Source: Pseudothioglobus sp905182815
GTDB taxonomy: Bacteria > Pseudomonadota > Gammaproteobacteria > PS1 > Pseudothioglobaceae
Direction: 5' to 3'
DNA: 64,000 bases
NCBI RefSeq assembly: GCF_048087625.1
Contig: NZ_CP159805.1
Span: 992,001 to 1,056,000, forward strand
Made by a program: the position numbers and the translations under genes. The notes beneath the pieces were generated by a model. That model did no database searches and was not told the DNA's origin. It worked only from the letters and a program-made list of their open reading frames with translations. Shown one piece after another: positions 25,903 through 35,400 of this stretch (the stretch's first letter is position 1; each line of letters opens with the position of its first letter).

Positions 25903-26652
25903 CTAATCAGCTATCGTTAATTGCTCACCATTCATTTTTGGACTCAAGTTAGATAGTAAATAAACGATTGCAGCGCTCTTCTCCTCTGGCATTGGAACAG
26001 TTGACGAGTCCTCTGCTGGGTAGGCTGTTCTTCTCATTTCAGTCCTTAGTTTCCCAGGGTCAACAGTATTAACACTAATGTTAGTTTTTTCAAGCTCCTC
26101 AGAGAGGGTCTTAGCAAAGCCTTCTATTCCAAACTTACTTACACTATAAGCACCCCAATAAGCTCTAGCCTCCCTTCCAACAGAAGAAGACAAGAAAAGA
26201 ATTCTAGCATCCTCAGACTTTACTAGCACAGGTATTAAAAATTGAGTTAGCATAAATGGAGCGCTCAGGTTAATCTGGAGCGTAGAGTACCAAAGCTTGA
26301 TATCATACTGCTCGATTGGCATTTGCGCTCCAAGTATTGCAGCATTATGAATCAACCCATCAAGCTTATCAAATTTCTCTAAAACATTGTCTTGGAGCTC
26401 TTGATAATTCTCAGGAGTAGCCCCTTCAAGATCTAGTGGGTAAAGTATAGGTTCATTGTAACCAGCATCCACAACAGCGTCATAAGCATACTCAAGGGAG
26501 CCTAAGTCTCTTCCAAGCATAATAACAGTAGCACCAGCCTTAGAAAGGTCCATAGTAATCGCTAGGCCAAAGCCTCTATTAGCACCTGTAACTAAAATAA
26601 CTTTATCTTTAAGCTCACCGTCTTTAAAAATATGATCTCTAGATACAATCAT
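25903..26652 (-). CDS. Short-chain dehydrogenase, YciK-like
   Basis: This 249-residue SDR has the cofactor motif VTGANRGFGLA (TGxxxGxG), the NAA of the fold in GLIHNAAILG, and the catalytic Ser, Tyr and Lys in SSSVGREARAYWGAYSVSKFGIEG. The arrangement SSSVGR..A.WGAYxxSKF is that of the E. coli YciK family, whose substrate is unknown. It overlaps rmuC by four bases, so both are on one transcript. NADP preference is suggested by basic residues after the second strand but is not certain. Confidence 0.8.
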   Translation of the reverse strand: MIVSRDHIFKDGELKDKVILVTGANRGFGLAITMDLSKAGATVIMLGRDLGSLEYAYDAVVDAGYNEPILYPLDLEGATPENYQELQDNVLEKFDKLDGLIHNAAILGAQMPIEQYDIKLWYSTLQINLSAPFMLTQFLIPVLVKSEDARILFLSSSVGREARAYWGAYSVSKFGIEGFAKTLSEELEKTNISVNTVDPGKLRTEMRRTAYPAEDSSTVPMPEEKSAAIVYLLSNLSPKMNGEQLTIAD

Positions 26653-27788
26653 TCATTAATTTCCTTGTTCGATTTAACTCCGAGTGCTTTTAACTTCTCA
26701 GCACGGCCAATTAGATTACCTGGACCAGTTTGAAGTTTTTTACGAACGTCGGAAAAGCCTTCCTTAGTCTTGTCTAATTGATTTTCAATCTTGTCCAAGT
26801 CATTAAAAAATCCAGCAAGCTTATCGTACATTTTTCCTGCCTGCCTGGCAATCTCATCTGCGTTTTTGTTTTGTTTATCAGTTTGCCACATAAAATTTAC
26901 TGTCTTCAGGCTCATACTAAGCATTGAAGGCGAGACAAGCATAATATTTTTCTTTAATGCGTCATCAAACAAGTTAGGTCTGTACTGAAGAGCCAATAAT
27001 AAAGCTCCTTCTATAGGAATAAAAACAAATATAAAATCAAGACTTTTGACTCCCTCGAGATTTTCATACTCTTTAATGCTAATATTCTTAATTTGGTTCT
27101 CAATTGAAGCAATGTGTTTTTTTAAGGCAGCCTCATTAGCTTGATCTGCAATATAATCGGCATAATCCTTAAGGGAAACTTTTGAATCGATAACAACATC
27201 CTTTCCTTCAGGCAAATGGAGAATCACATCAGGCTTGAACCTTTCACCCATTTCATTTTTATATTGTTTTTGAAGGTCAAACTCAACACCCTCTCGAAAT
27301 CCATAGCTTAACAAGAGAGAGTTTAAAATTTCTTCGCCCCAATCACCTTGCTGTTTATTGTCATAGGTCAATGCATTTGTTAGGTTTTGAGCAGATTGAC
27401 GCGTTTCAATGTTTGCTTCATGTAATGACTTAATTTGCTCTTTGAGAGACGTTCTTTCTTCAACCTGCTCTTTAGTTATAGTTTCAATTCTTTCTCTAAA
27501 ACTTTTAAGCTGGGTCTGAAGAGGATTTAGGAGGTCGGAGTTATCAACCTTAAGCTTGTCTCGGTCAGTCTTTAGTATTTCAGATGCAATATTTTTAAAT
27601 TCACTATTAACTTGACTCTTGAGCTGATCAACAAGCTGTAATTTTTCTGAAAAATTTTTTTCTTTTTCATTAAGCGTGGTCTCAAGTTGGATATTTTTTT
27701 GATTTGAAGCAGTCAGCTTTTTATTAAGAATAAAATAGCTTATGAAAGCACCAAACAATAAAGAAATTAATACGATCAAAATGTCCAT
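26649..27788 (-). CDS. rmuC: DNA recombination protein RmuC
   Basis: This 379-residue protein has one N-terminal membrane helix (about 3-22), a long coiled coil (about 25-140) and the RmuC nuclease-like domain with DNKQQGDWGEEIL, FKPDVILHLPEGKDVVIDSKVSL and FVFIPIEGALLLAL. RmuC limits inversions at short repeats; its D-x-K-type active site belongs to the PD-(D/E)xK fold. It is upstream of the YciK-like gene with a four-base overlap. It is shorter than E. coli RmuC (475), mainly in the C-terminal tail. Confidence 0.92.
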   Translation of the reverse strand: MDILIVLISLLFGAFISYFILNKKLTASNQKNIQLETTLNEKEKNFSEKLQLVDQLKSQVNSEFKNIASEILKTDRDKLKVDNSDLLNPLQTQLKSFRERIETITKEQVEERTSLKEQIKSLHEANIETRQSAQNLTNALTYDNKQQGDWGEEILNSLLLSYGFREGVEFDLQKQYKNEMGERFKPDVILHLPEGKDVVIDSKVSLKDYADYIADQANEAALKKHIASIENQIKNISIKEYENLEGVKSLDFIFVFIPIEGALLLALQYRPNLFDDALKKNIMLVSPSMLSMSLKTVNFMWQTDKQNKNADEIARQAGKMYDKLAGFFNDLDKIENQLDKTKEGFSDVRKKLQTGPGNLIGRAEKLKALGVKSNKEINE

Positions 27789-27912
27789 AAATTCCTACCA
27801 AGATGAAAAAGAATTAAAAGTTTTTTTTTACTTTCAGAAAAACATAAACTTAATGTTTGTAATGTTAGTAAAATTTTATATAGAATTATAACGCTAAGAC
27901 CTACTATATCCT

Positions 27913-28617
27913 ATGTTACTTTTAAGATCACTATTGTACTTTGTTGGCTCAATTATTAGTTTAATTTTGATCACTTTATGTGGATTATTTTTGGTTTTTG
28001 CAAACTATTCTATACGATATAAATTTCTCTCACAGTGGGCTATTTTTTGCATCTGGTGGCTAAAAATAACTTTAAATATCACAACGAATATTATTGGCCA
28101 GGAGAACTTAAAAAAAGCACCATATATAATTATCTCTAACCACCAATCAACATGGGAAACTCTTGCTTTTCAATCCATCTTTCCAGCTCACACATGGGTC
28201 TTAAAGAAGGAGCTTTTATGGCTTCCAATATTTGGCTGGAGCCTTACTCTTCTTAAGCCAATTATTATTAATCGAGGTGACAAACTTAAAGCAATTAAAA
28301 AAGTTATAAAGCAAGGCACTGATAGATTAAATAAAGGAATCTCCATTGTTATCTTTCCGGAAGGAACTCGCCAACCTTATAAACAAATAGGAGAGTATCA
28401 AAATGGTGGCTCTGCTATTGCAAAAAAATCTGGATATAAAATAGTTCCTGTGTACCATAATGCTGGAAATCTATGGCCTAAAGGAGCTTTTATTAAGAAG
28501 CCTGGTGTAATTACTGTCGTTATTGGAGAGCCCATTTCAGATTTAAACTTATCAGTATCTGAGATAACCGAAAAAATTAGAGATTGGACCTTAGAGCAAG
28601 AAAAAACTTTTGAATAA
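27913..28617 (+). CDS. plsC: 1-acyl-sn-glycerol-3-phosphate acyltransferase
   Basis: PlsC adds the second acyl chain to make phosphatidic acid. The 234-residue membrane protein has two N-terminal helices, the acyltransferase motif NHQSTWETL (HX4E, the form common in this subgroup), the phosphate-binding FPEGTR, and IVPVYHNAG. The gap to rmuC (124 bases, divergent) holds its promoter region; no clear boxes were identified. An orphan gene follows 16 bases downstream and is probably co-transcribed. Confidence 0.92.
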   Translation: MLLLRSLLYFVGSIISLILITLCGLFLVFANYSIRYKFLSQWAIFCIWWLKITLNITTNIIGQENLKKAPYIIISNHQSTWETLAFQSIFPAHTWVLKKELLWLPIFGWSLTLLKPIIINRGDKLKAIKKVIKQGTDRLNKGISIVIFPEGTRQPYKQIGEYQNGGSAIAKKSGYKIVPVYHNAGNLWPKGAFIKKPGVITVVIGEPISDLNLSVSEITEKIRDWTLEQEKTFE

Positions 28618-28633
28618 CTAGCCCCTTGACATT

Positions 28634-29134
28634 ATGAGTGAAATTACCTATAAAATTTTTCATGAAAGAACTGCAGAAAACATCAAATTTGAAATAAAGA
28701 GACTTTATGATTTACTTCTCTTTGATAACAATAAAAACCTATATAAAGCTGATGTAAATGATAAACAGTCAGTCAAGGAGATTCTTTCAGACAATATTTT
28801 AGACTTTAAAACGCCAAATATTTCTGATAAGCAGCTTAAAACTAGATCTGAATGGCACAGTTTTTTAACAGAAAAAAATCATTTAAACTTTAATGAATGT
28901 CTATTAATTCTTCTTGGAATTAATCCAACTCTTTCTGGCTCATTAGAGCCTAACTTATATAAAACAGAATTAAATGAAGTTGGAAGACTTAAAGAAAACT
29001 ATTTGAGTTTAATATTTTTTCAAAGAGTAGAGAACCACCTTCTAAGAGAAAGATTTAGAGGCAACAAAATTAATACGTGTGAGTTCATTAAATGGGCAAT
29101 GGATTATAAATACTTGAGAGAAGTCAAAGCTTAA
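28634..29134 (+). CDS. Hypothetical protein, 166 residues
   Basis: I do not recognise this protein. It is soluble, with no signal peptide or membrane helix, and rich in Lys, Asn, Glu and Leu. A WHSFLTEKNHLNFNECLLILLGINP segment (about 75-100, shown in the gene as W then NECLLILLGINP) resembles a short helical element often seen in uncharacterised proteins where a Trp and a GxNP/GxDP end a helix pair. It follows plsC by 16 bases and meets rnt tail to tail with a four-base overlap. Codon use is like its neighbours, so recent acquisition is not indicated. Confidence 0.65.
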   Translation: MSEITYKIFHERTAENIKFEIKRLYDLLLFDNNKNLYKADVNDKQSVKEILSDNILDFKTPNISDKQLKTRSEWHSFLTEKNHLNFNECLLILLGINPTLSGSLEPNLYKTELNEVGRLKENYLSLIFFQRVENHLLRERFRGNKINTCEFIKWAMDYKYLREVKA

Positions 29135-29721
29135 AGTAAGGGTTGAGAATTGAAAATTTTACAAAATAGCTCTGAGGTCTTTTTAGTATCATAAAGCGCT
29201 GAATGTGCTTGCTCGTTATCCCATTCGATTCCAGACTTCACAGCTGCTTTTGCAAGAACAGTTTCACCGCAATAAAGAGCAGACAAACTAACAGTATCAA
29301 GAGTTGAAAATTGATGAAATGGGCTCTTAAGCTTAGAGCGATTTGTAGCAGCCTTCACAAACCCAAGATCAAAAAATGCATTGTGGCCTACTAGTATTGC
29401 CCGGGTGCACTCCTCTATAACTAAATCATCACTAACGCACTGAAAAATTTCACTAAGCGCTTCCTTTTCAGGCACTGCAAGCCTGAATGGGTTATCGATA
29501 TCAATCCCATTAAACTTTAATGCTGAAGGCTCAATATTAGCCCCCTTAAATGGCTCTACATGAAAATGTAGTGTCTTTTTGGGAAAGAAGTTACCGTTAT
29601 CATCAAAGCCTAAAATTATTGCACAAATTTCCAATAATGCATCTGTATTTTCGTTAAAGCCAGCAGTTTCAACGTCTATTACAACTGGAAGATATCCACG
29701 AATTCTATCTTTAAGTGTCAT
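29131..29721 (-). CDS. rnt: Ribonuclease T
   Basis: RNase T trims the 3' ends of tRNAs and other stable RNAs. The 196-residue DEDDh exonuclease has its acidic residues in VVIDVETAGFN (D17, E19 region), LVGHNAFFDLGFV and HSALYDTKKTSEL. The sequence from PVVIDVETAGF through KTLHFHVEPFKGANIEPSALKFNGI closely follows E. coli RNase T, rather than the DnaQ epsilon subunit. It is the only plausible gene in its frame and is convergent with the preceding orphan. Confidence 0.93.
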   Translation of the reverse strand: MTLKDRIRGYLPVVIDVETAGFNENTDALLEICAIILGFDDNGNFFPKKTLHFHVEPFKGANIEPSALKFNGIDIDNPFRLAVPEKEALSEIFQCVSDDLVIEECTRAILVGHNAFFDLGFVKAATNRSKLKSPFHQFSTLDTVSLSALYCGETVLAKAAVKSGIEWDNEQAHSALYDTKKTSELFCKIFNSQPLL

Positions 29722-29759
29722 TAATTATTTGTTGCTCAAAAAAAGTAAGTAGTCAAAGC

Positions 29760-30182
29760 TTAAAAGTTTCTTAGGTAGATAATTGAATTTCTTTGATAAT
29801 CATAACTCTTTTGTCGAATCAAAGGGAGGGAACTGATCTCACTCTCAATAAAGTCATGTCTAAAAAAGAACCTACCTCCAAACTTTGAAAGCGCAAAAAT
29901 AGAAGATAAATTATGACTCAAGGCTTTTTTAATTAGTAAATCCATTAAATTAGATGAGGCATCAGTATTGTGAAAATCTTTATTAACTACTAATCCATAA
30001 ATTTCACCCATATTTTCTTTTTCATAAAGCTTTAGGGCTGCACAAGCAATAATTTCACCATCACTTTCAATAGATATAAAGTTTTCTATTTCATTATTAA
30101 TGCTTTCATAACTTCTTTCTAACAATCTACCCTCATCAATAAAAGGTTGCATTAATCTAATAATTTGTTTAGCTTTACTCAA
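29760..30182 (-). CDS. Stand-alone GNAT domain related to N-acetylglutamate synthase
   Basis: This 140-residue protein aligns with the C-terminal acetyltransferase domain of ArgA: QIIRLMQPFIDEGRLLERS, ESDGEIIACAALKLY, MGEIYGLVVNKDFHN (the acetyl-CoA region) and LPLIRQKSYDYQRNS near the end. The amino-acid-kinase-like domain that forms the first two thirds of E. coli ArgA is absent; only 74 bases separate it from ilvD upstream. Short ArgA-like synthases are known in some bacteria, so it may make N-acetylglutamate for arginine synthesis without the usual arginine feedback domain. A different acyl acceptor is possible. Confidence 0.75.
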   Translation of the reverse strand: MSKAKQIIRLMQPFIDEGRLLERSYESINNEIENFISIESDGEIIACAALKLYEKENMGEIYGLVVNKDFHNTDASSNLMDLLIKKALSHNLSSIFALSKFGGRFFFRHDFIESEISSLPLIRQKSYDYQRNSIIYLRNF

Positions 30183-30256
30183 CTTCTAACCTTAAATTGC
30201 CAATAGAACCGCACTATTTTAGTCTAAAATTTGTATTTTTTGCTAATTTAAAATAG

Positions 30257-31921
30257 ATGTCAAACTCAAGAAAATACTCGTCAGCTGTAGTCGATGGTTA
30301 TGAACGCGCCGCTTCAAGAGCGATGCTCTATCCGGTAGGCTTTAAAAAAGAAGATTTCAAAAAACCTCAAGTAGGAATTGCATCAACCTGGTCTATGGTT
30401 ACTCCCTGCAATATGCATATCAATGATTTAGCTGACGAAGCTGAAATTGGCGTCAATTCTGCTGGTGGAAAAGCTGTAATATTTAATACAATTACAATTT
30501 CAGATGGAATTTCAATGGGCTCAGAAGGAATGAAGTATTCCCTAGTCTCTAGAGAGGTTATTGCTGATTCGATTGAAACTGTAGTTGCTTGCCAAGGATT
30601 TGATGGCGTTGTTGCCATTGGTGGTTGTGATAAAAATATGCCTGGATGCCTTATGGGTCTTGCCAGACTCAATCGACCTTCGGTCTTTGTTTATGGAGGA
30701 ACTATTCAGCCTGGTAAAAATCATACCGATGTTGTTAGTGTTTTTGAAGCTGTCGGTAAGAGAGCAAATAATGATATTACTGATATTGAGCTTGAGCAAA
30801 TTGAATCAACTGCGATTCCAGGACCTGGCTCTTGCGGCGGAATGTATACTGCAAACACAATGGCATCAGCAATTGAAGCCCTAGGAATGAGCCTTCCTAA
30901 CTCTTCATCTCAAGATGCAATATCAGCTGATAAGAATAGTGACTCATCAAGAGCTGGTGAAGCTGTATTAAATCTATTAGATAAAGACATTAAACCAAGT
31001 GATATTATGACTAAAGAGGCATTTGAAAATGCAATTACTTTAATCATCACGCTTGGTGGCTCAACCAACGCAGTACTTCATTTAATTGCAATGGCTGATG
31101 CCATTAATGTAGACCTAACAATTGATGACTTCACTCGAATTGGCGCTAATGTGCCTGTTCTAGCTGATCTTAAGCCTTCAGGCAAATATATGATGAGTGA
31201 GCTTGTGCAGATAGGAGGCACTCTACCCTTAATGAAGATGCTATTAGATGCAGGAATGCTTCATGGTGACTGCATAACAGTAACTGGCAAAACCTTAGCT
31301 GAAAACTTGAAAGACGTTAAGCCTTATGCTGATGGTCAAGAAATCATTATGTCATTAGAGAATCCAATCAAAAAAGACTCCCACTTAAGAATTCTAAGAG
31401 GCAATCTTGCTCTTGACGGTGCGGTTGCTAAAATCACTGGGAAAGAAGGTCTTAAGTTTCAAGGAAGGGCCAAAACTTTTGCTTGTGAAGAAGACGCTCT
31501 TCAAGCAGTTTTAAAAGATAAGATTGTGGAAGGTGACGTCATTGTAATTCGTTATGAAGGCCCAAAAGGTGGCCCAGGAATGCGTGAAATGTTAGCACCT
31601 ACCTCAGCAGTTATGGGCAAAGGATTGGGCGGAAAGGTTGCTCTAATAACTGACGGAAGGTTTTCAGGTGGAACTCATGGTTTTGTAGTGGGACATATAA
31701 CTCCTGAGGCTTTTGTTGGAGGAGCTCTTGCAATTATTGAAGATGGCGATGAAATATTGATTGATGCTGAAAATAATCGCCTCGAACTTCTTGTTGATGA
31801 CTCAGTCATTGAAGACAGACTCTCAAAGTGGATAAAGCCAGCTCCAAAATACACCAAGGGCGTATTAGCGAAGTATGCGAAACTCGCTCAGTCGGCCTCA
31901 AGAGGCGCAATAACTGAATAG
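30257..31921 (+). CDS. ilvD: Dihydroxy-acid dehydratase
   Basis: IlvD dehydrates dihydroxy-acids in isoleucine and valine synthesis and carries an iron-sulfur cluster. The 554-residue protein has the cluster cysteine motifs GGCDKNMPGC and GPGSCGGMYTANTM, plus ITDGRFSGGTHG near the C-terminus. It is shorter than E. coli IlvD (616) and resembles the form of about 550-560 residues that is widespread in bacteria and plants. It is divergent from the ArgA-like gene and convergent with rnr, seven bases apart. Confidence 0.95.
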   Translation: MSNSRKYSSAVVDGYERAASRAMLYPVGFKKEDFKKPQVGIASTWSMVTPCNMHINDLADEAEIGVNSAGGKAVIFNTITISDGISMGSEGMKYSLVSREVIADSIETVVACQGFDGVVAIGGCDKNMPGCLMGLARLNRPSVFVYGGTIQPGKNHTDVVSVFEAVGKRANNDITDIELEQIESTAIPGPGSCGGMYTANTMASAIEALGMSLPNSSSQDAISADKNSDSSRAGEAVLNLLDKDIKPSDIMTKEAFENAITLIITLGGSTNAVLHLIAMADAINVDLTIDDFTRIGANVPVLADLKPSGKYMMSELVQIGGTLPLMKMLLDAGMLHGDCITVTGKTLAENLKDVKPYADGQEIIMSLENPIKKDSHLRILRGNLALDGAVAKITGKEGLKFQGRAKTFACEEDALQAVLKDKIVEGDVIVIRYEGPKGGPGMREMLAPTSAVMGKGLGGKVALITDGRFSGGTHGFVVGHITPEAFVGGALAIIEDGDEILIDAENNRLELLVDDSVIEDRLSKWIKPAPKYTKGVLAKYAKLAQSASRGAITE

Positions 31922-31928
31922 CTAAGAT

Positions 31929-34043
31929 TTAATTGACTGGAATAAAGTCAATTTTTCTATCATCAAGGTTAACTGCAGCAATCTTCACTTTAATCATGTC
32001 GCCTAAGCGATAAATTTTTCCATTCCTTTCGCCCTTTAATTGGTGATGAACATCATCAAAAATAAAGTAGTCATCCCTTAAGTCGCGAACTGAAATCAAG
32101 CCTTCAACAAATACGTCAGAAAGCTCTACAAAAAGGCCAAAACCTGCAACCCCAGAAATAACGCCATTAAAGTTATCGCCCACCTTGTCACTCATATATT
32201 CACATTTGAGCCACTGCTCAACATCTCTTGATGCATCATCAGCCCTCCTTTCAGTCATTGATAGGTGAGCCCCAAGCTCTGACATTCTAGCTGATGGATC
32301 CCTAACTTTACCTGATAAAGCGCGCTTTATAGCCCGATGAACTAGAAGATCTGGATACCTACGAATTGGAGAGGTAAAGTGGGTGTAATCCTCAAAAGCT
32401 AAACCAAAGTGGCCCTCATTATTCGGAGTATAGGTAGCCTGCTTCATTGTTCGTAGCACCACAGTTTTGATAATGTTCTCGTCATCCCTTCCGTGCGCAT
32501 TTTTTAATACCTTGGCAAAATCCTTAGACTCTGGTTGATGACCACCTTCTAAAGTCAAACCAACCGCAGATAAAAACTTTTTAGTGACCTCAACTTTTTC
32601 AGCTGTAGGCTTAGGATGAACTCTGAACAAGAAGTCTTCATTTTTTTTCTGTAGGAATTTTGCAGTCGCCTGATTTGCCATCAACATGCATTCTTCAATT
32701 AACTTATGGGCATCATTTCTTTTTCTAGCGACAATGTCTTTAATCTTGCCTTTGCCATCAAATAATATTTGACTTTCAATTCGATCAAAATCCATTACGC
32801 CTCTTTTTTGCCTAGAAATTCGAAGCGTTTTGTAAAGGCTATAAAGATAGTCTACATTTTCAACTACATTGCTATACTCTTTTCTTAAAGGACTCTTTTT
32901 ATCCTCAAGCATTTCATTGACCTGCCCATAGGTAAGGCGAGCATGAGATAGCATAACAGCTGGATAAAATTTATAGTCTAAGAACTCTCCCAATGAATCA
33001 ATTTCCATCTCACACACCATACAGAGCCTTTCAACTTTAGGATTAAGCGAGCAAAGGCCATTTGATATAGCTTCAGGAAGCATTGGCACAACTCTATGCG
33101 GGAAATAAACTGAATTCCCTCGCTCTAAAGACTCAATATCTAAATCAGACTCTTCCTTAACGTAGTGAGAGACATCAGCAATCGCAACAATTAGTTTCCA
33201 GCCATTTTTGGATGGTTTGGCATAAACGGCATCATCAAAATCTCTGGAGTCGTCTCCATCAATTGTTATGAGCTCTAACTTTGTTATATCCGCCCTGTCT
33301 TTCTTATCTTTTGGGAGGACTTTAGTGGGTAATTTAGATGCCTCTTCAAGCGCTATTTCTCCAAAGACAGAGGGTATTTGATGGCGGTAAATCGCAGAAT
33401 CTACTTCGACGCCTTCGTCTAAGTAATTTCCAAGAATTGAGGTAATTTTTCCAGTTGCATTTCTATCTAGTGTCGGAGAAGAGAGTATTTCAACCACTAC
33501 CACTTGATTATCAGAGCAGCCCTCCATCAGCTCTTCAATATCAATGTTATTCTTAATTCTTCTATCATCAACAACTACATAGTAATCACCATCATCAAGA
33601 TGAAGCCTTCCAACAAGATTTTTAGCTGTTTCGATAACTTCAACAACTTCAGCATCTAGTCTCCGATTAAGAAGTCTAACTTTAATCTTATCACCATGAA
33701 AAACCAACTTCATTTGTTGATTTGAAAGTCTAAGATCTTTTCCGCCCTTATCTAAAGCAACGAAGCCAAATCCCTTAGGATTCGCAATGACAGTTCCAGT
33801 GATTAGGCCTCTATTAGAGTATGGTCGATACACTCCATTCTTATTGCAGCTGAGTTGTTTGTCTCGAACCATTGCCCTTAAACGCCTTTCAAAAGCCTTT
33901 TTTTGTTCATCTTCTAATGCAAGAAGCTCAAAAAGCTGGCTCTTGGTTTTGGGTTTTTGCTGAATAAAACTTAAAATATGCTCGCGAGATGGAATCGGGC
34001 TCTCATATTTTTCCGCTTCACGATCATAGTGAGGGTCTGACAT
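31929..34043 (-). CDS. rnr: Ribonuclease R
   Basis: This 704-residue 3'-5' exonuclease degrades structured RNA. It has an N-terminal winged-helix segment (about 15-75), cold-shock domains, the RNB catalytic domain with DSRDFDDAVYA acidic residues and FTSPIRRYPDLLVHR, and a C-terminal S1 domain ending at FIPVN. The Lys-rich tail of E. coli RNase R (813 residues) is missing. RNase II is excluded by the N-terminal helical domain. It is last in the hflK-hflC-hisZ-purA-rnr run, 39 bases after purA. Confidence 0.94.
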   Translation of the reverse strand: MSDPHYDREAEKYESPIPSREHILSFIQQKPKTKSQLFELLALEDEQKKAFERRLRAMVRDKQLSCNKNGVYRPYSNRGLITGTVIANPKGFGFVALDKGGKDLRLSNQQMKLVFHGDKIKVRLLNRRLDAEVVEVIETAKNLVGRLHLDDGDYYVVVDDRRIKNNIDIEELMEGCSDNQVVVVEILSSPTLDRNATGKITSILGNYLDEGVEVDSAIYRHQIPSVFGEIALEEASKLPTKVLPKDKKDRADITKLELITIDGDDSRDFDDAVYAKPSKNGWKLIVAIADVSHYVKEESDLDIESLERGNSVYFPHRVVPMLPEAISNGLCSLNPKVERLCMVCEMEIDSLGEFLDYKFYPAVMLSHARLTYGQVNEMLEDKKSPLRKEYSNVVENVDYLYSLYKTLRISRQKRGVMDFDRIESQILFDGKGKIKDIVARKRNDAHKLIEECMLMANQATAKFLQKKNEDFLFRVHPKPTAEKVEVTKKFLSAVGLTLEGGHQPESKDFAKVLKNAHGRDDENIIKTVVLRTMKQATYTPNNEGHFGLAFEDYTHFTSPIRRYPDLLVHRAIKRALSGKVRDPSARMSELGAHLSMTERRADDASRDVEQWLKCEYMSDKVGDNFNGVISGVAGFGLFVELSDVFVEGLISVRDLRDDYFIFDDVHHQLKGERNGKIYRLGDMIKVKIAAVNLDDRKIDFIPVN

Positions 34044-34082
34044 AATGTGCTTAGTATAAAGTAAGCTTAGAAACGTTTAGAA

Positions 34083-35399
34083 CTAATCAAAAGGATTCTT
34101 TAGAATTAGAGTTTCCTCCCTATCAGGTCCTGTTGATAAGATATGAACTGGAATCTGGCTTAGCTCTTCTATTTTTCGTATATAGTTTTTCGCCTCTTGA
34201 GGCAAGTCATCAAACGAATGCGTTCCAATTGTAGAACACTTCCATCCTGGCATCTCTATGTATACAGGAGTTGCCGCACTATAGCCTTCAGCTGAAAATG
34301 GAGGGATAGTGGTTGTTTGGCCATCAACCTCATAAGCAATACATATTTTTATTAAATCTAATTCATCCATAACGTCTAGCTTTGTCAGGCATATTCCACT
34401 TACAGCATTTAGTTTAAAAGAGCGATTTAAGATAACTAAATCAAGCCAGCCACATCGCCTTTGACGACCAGTAGTGGCGCCAAATTCATGCCCTCTAGAA
34501 CAAAGCTCTCTTCCAATTGGGTCGCCCTCATCAGTATTCACATCATAATCAAGCTCAGTTGGGAATGGACCACCACCAACTCGAGTGGTATAGGCTTTTA
34601 CAATGCCTAAAACATAATCAATATCACGAACGCCAACACCAGAACCAGTAACCGCGCCACCAGAAGTAGTATTTGAAGAGGTTACAAATGGATAGGTTCC
34701 TTGATCAATATCTAGAAGTGCTCCTTGAGCACCCTCAAATAGGATATTTTCATCATTTGCCATTTGTTTATGTAATTCATCAGCAACGTCGATTATCATT
34801 GATTTAACGATCTTAGCTTGGCTTAAGGCTTGCTCTAAAGTTTTTTTATAATCTACTGCTGGCTGCTTGTAATAATTTTGCAAACTAAAGTTGTGATAAT
34901 CAACCACTTCTTTAAGTTTTACTGCAAAAAGTTCCTCATCTAAAAGATCACCAACTCTAAGACCTCTTCTGGCGACCTTGTCTTCATAAGCCGGTCCAAT
35001 TCCATTTCCAGTCGTTCCAATTGCCGCTTTTCCTCTGTGCGCCTCACGCGCATTATCAAGCTCAATATGATATGGAAGAATTAATGGACATCCTGGGCTT
35101 ATCTTTAGTCGAGATTTAACTTCAACCCCTGACTCTTCGAGCTCATTCATTTCTTTTAAAAGCGCAGTCATTGAAAGAACAACCCCATGACCTATAAAAC
35201 AATTAACACTGCTTCTAAGTATTCCAGAAGGAATTAGATGCAATACAGTCTTCTTACCATCTATGACTAAAGTATGGCCAGCATTATGGCCTCCTTGGAA
35301 ACGGACAACAGAACTTACTTTATCTGTAATAAGATCAACTATTTTTCCTTTACCCTCATCACCCCATTGAGTCCCAATGATTACTACATTCTTACCCAT
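34083..35399 (-). CDS. purA: Adenylosuccinate synthetase
   Basis: PurA joins IMP and aspartate using GTP, the first committed step to AMP. The 438-residue protein has GTQWGDEGKGKIVD (the P-loop), QGGHNAGHT, IGTTGNGIGPAYEDK, FEGAQGALLDIDQGTYPFVTSS (given here as its parts FEGAQGALLD and GTYPFVTSS) and GRQRRCGWLD. It starts one base after the hisZ stop, so the pair is tightly coupled, as in many proteobacteria. The length is normal (E. coli 432). Confidence 0.97.
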   Translation of the reverse strand: MGKNVVIIGTQWGDEGKGKIVDLITDKVSSVVRFQGGHNAGHTLVIDGKKTVLHLIPSGILRSSVNCFIGHGVVLSMTALLKEMNELEESGVEVKSRLKISPGCPLILPYHIELDNAREAHRGKAAIGTTGNGIGPAYEDKVARRGLRVGDLLDEELFAVKLKEVVDYHNFSLQNYYKQPAVDYKKTLEQALSQAKIVKSMIIDVADELHKQMANDENILFEGAQGALLDIDQGTYPFVTSSNTTSGGAVTGSGVGVRDIDYVLGIVKAYTTRVGGGPFPTELDYDVNTDEGDPIGRELCSRGHEFGATTGRQRRCGWLDLVILNRSFKLNAVSGICLTKLDVMDELDLIKICIAYEVDGQTTTIPPFSAEGYSAATPVYIEMPGWKCSTIGTHSFDDLPQEAKNYIRKIEELSQIPVHILSTGPDREETLILKNPFD

Positions 35400-35400
35400 A

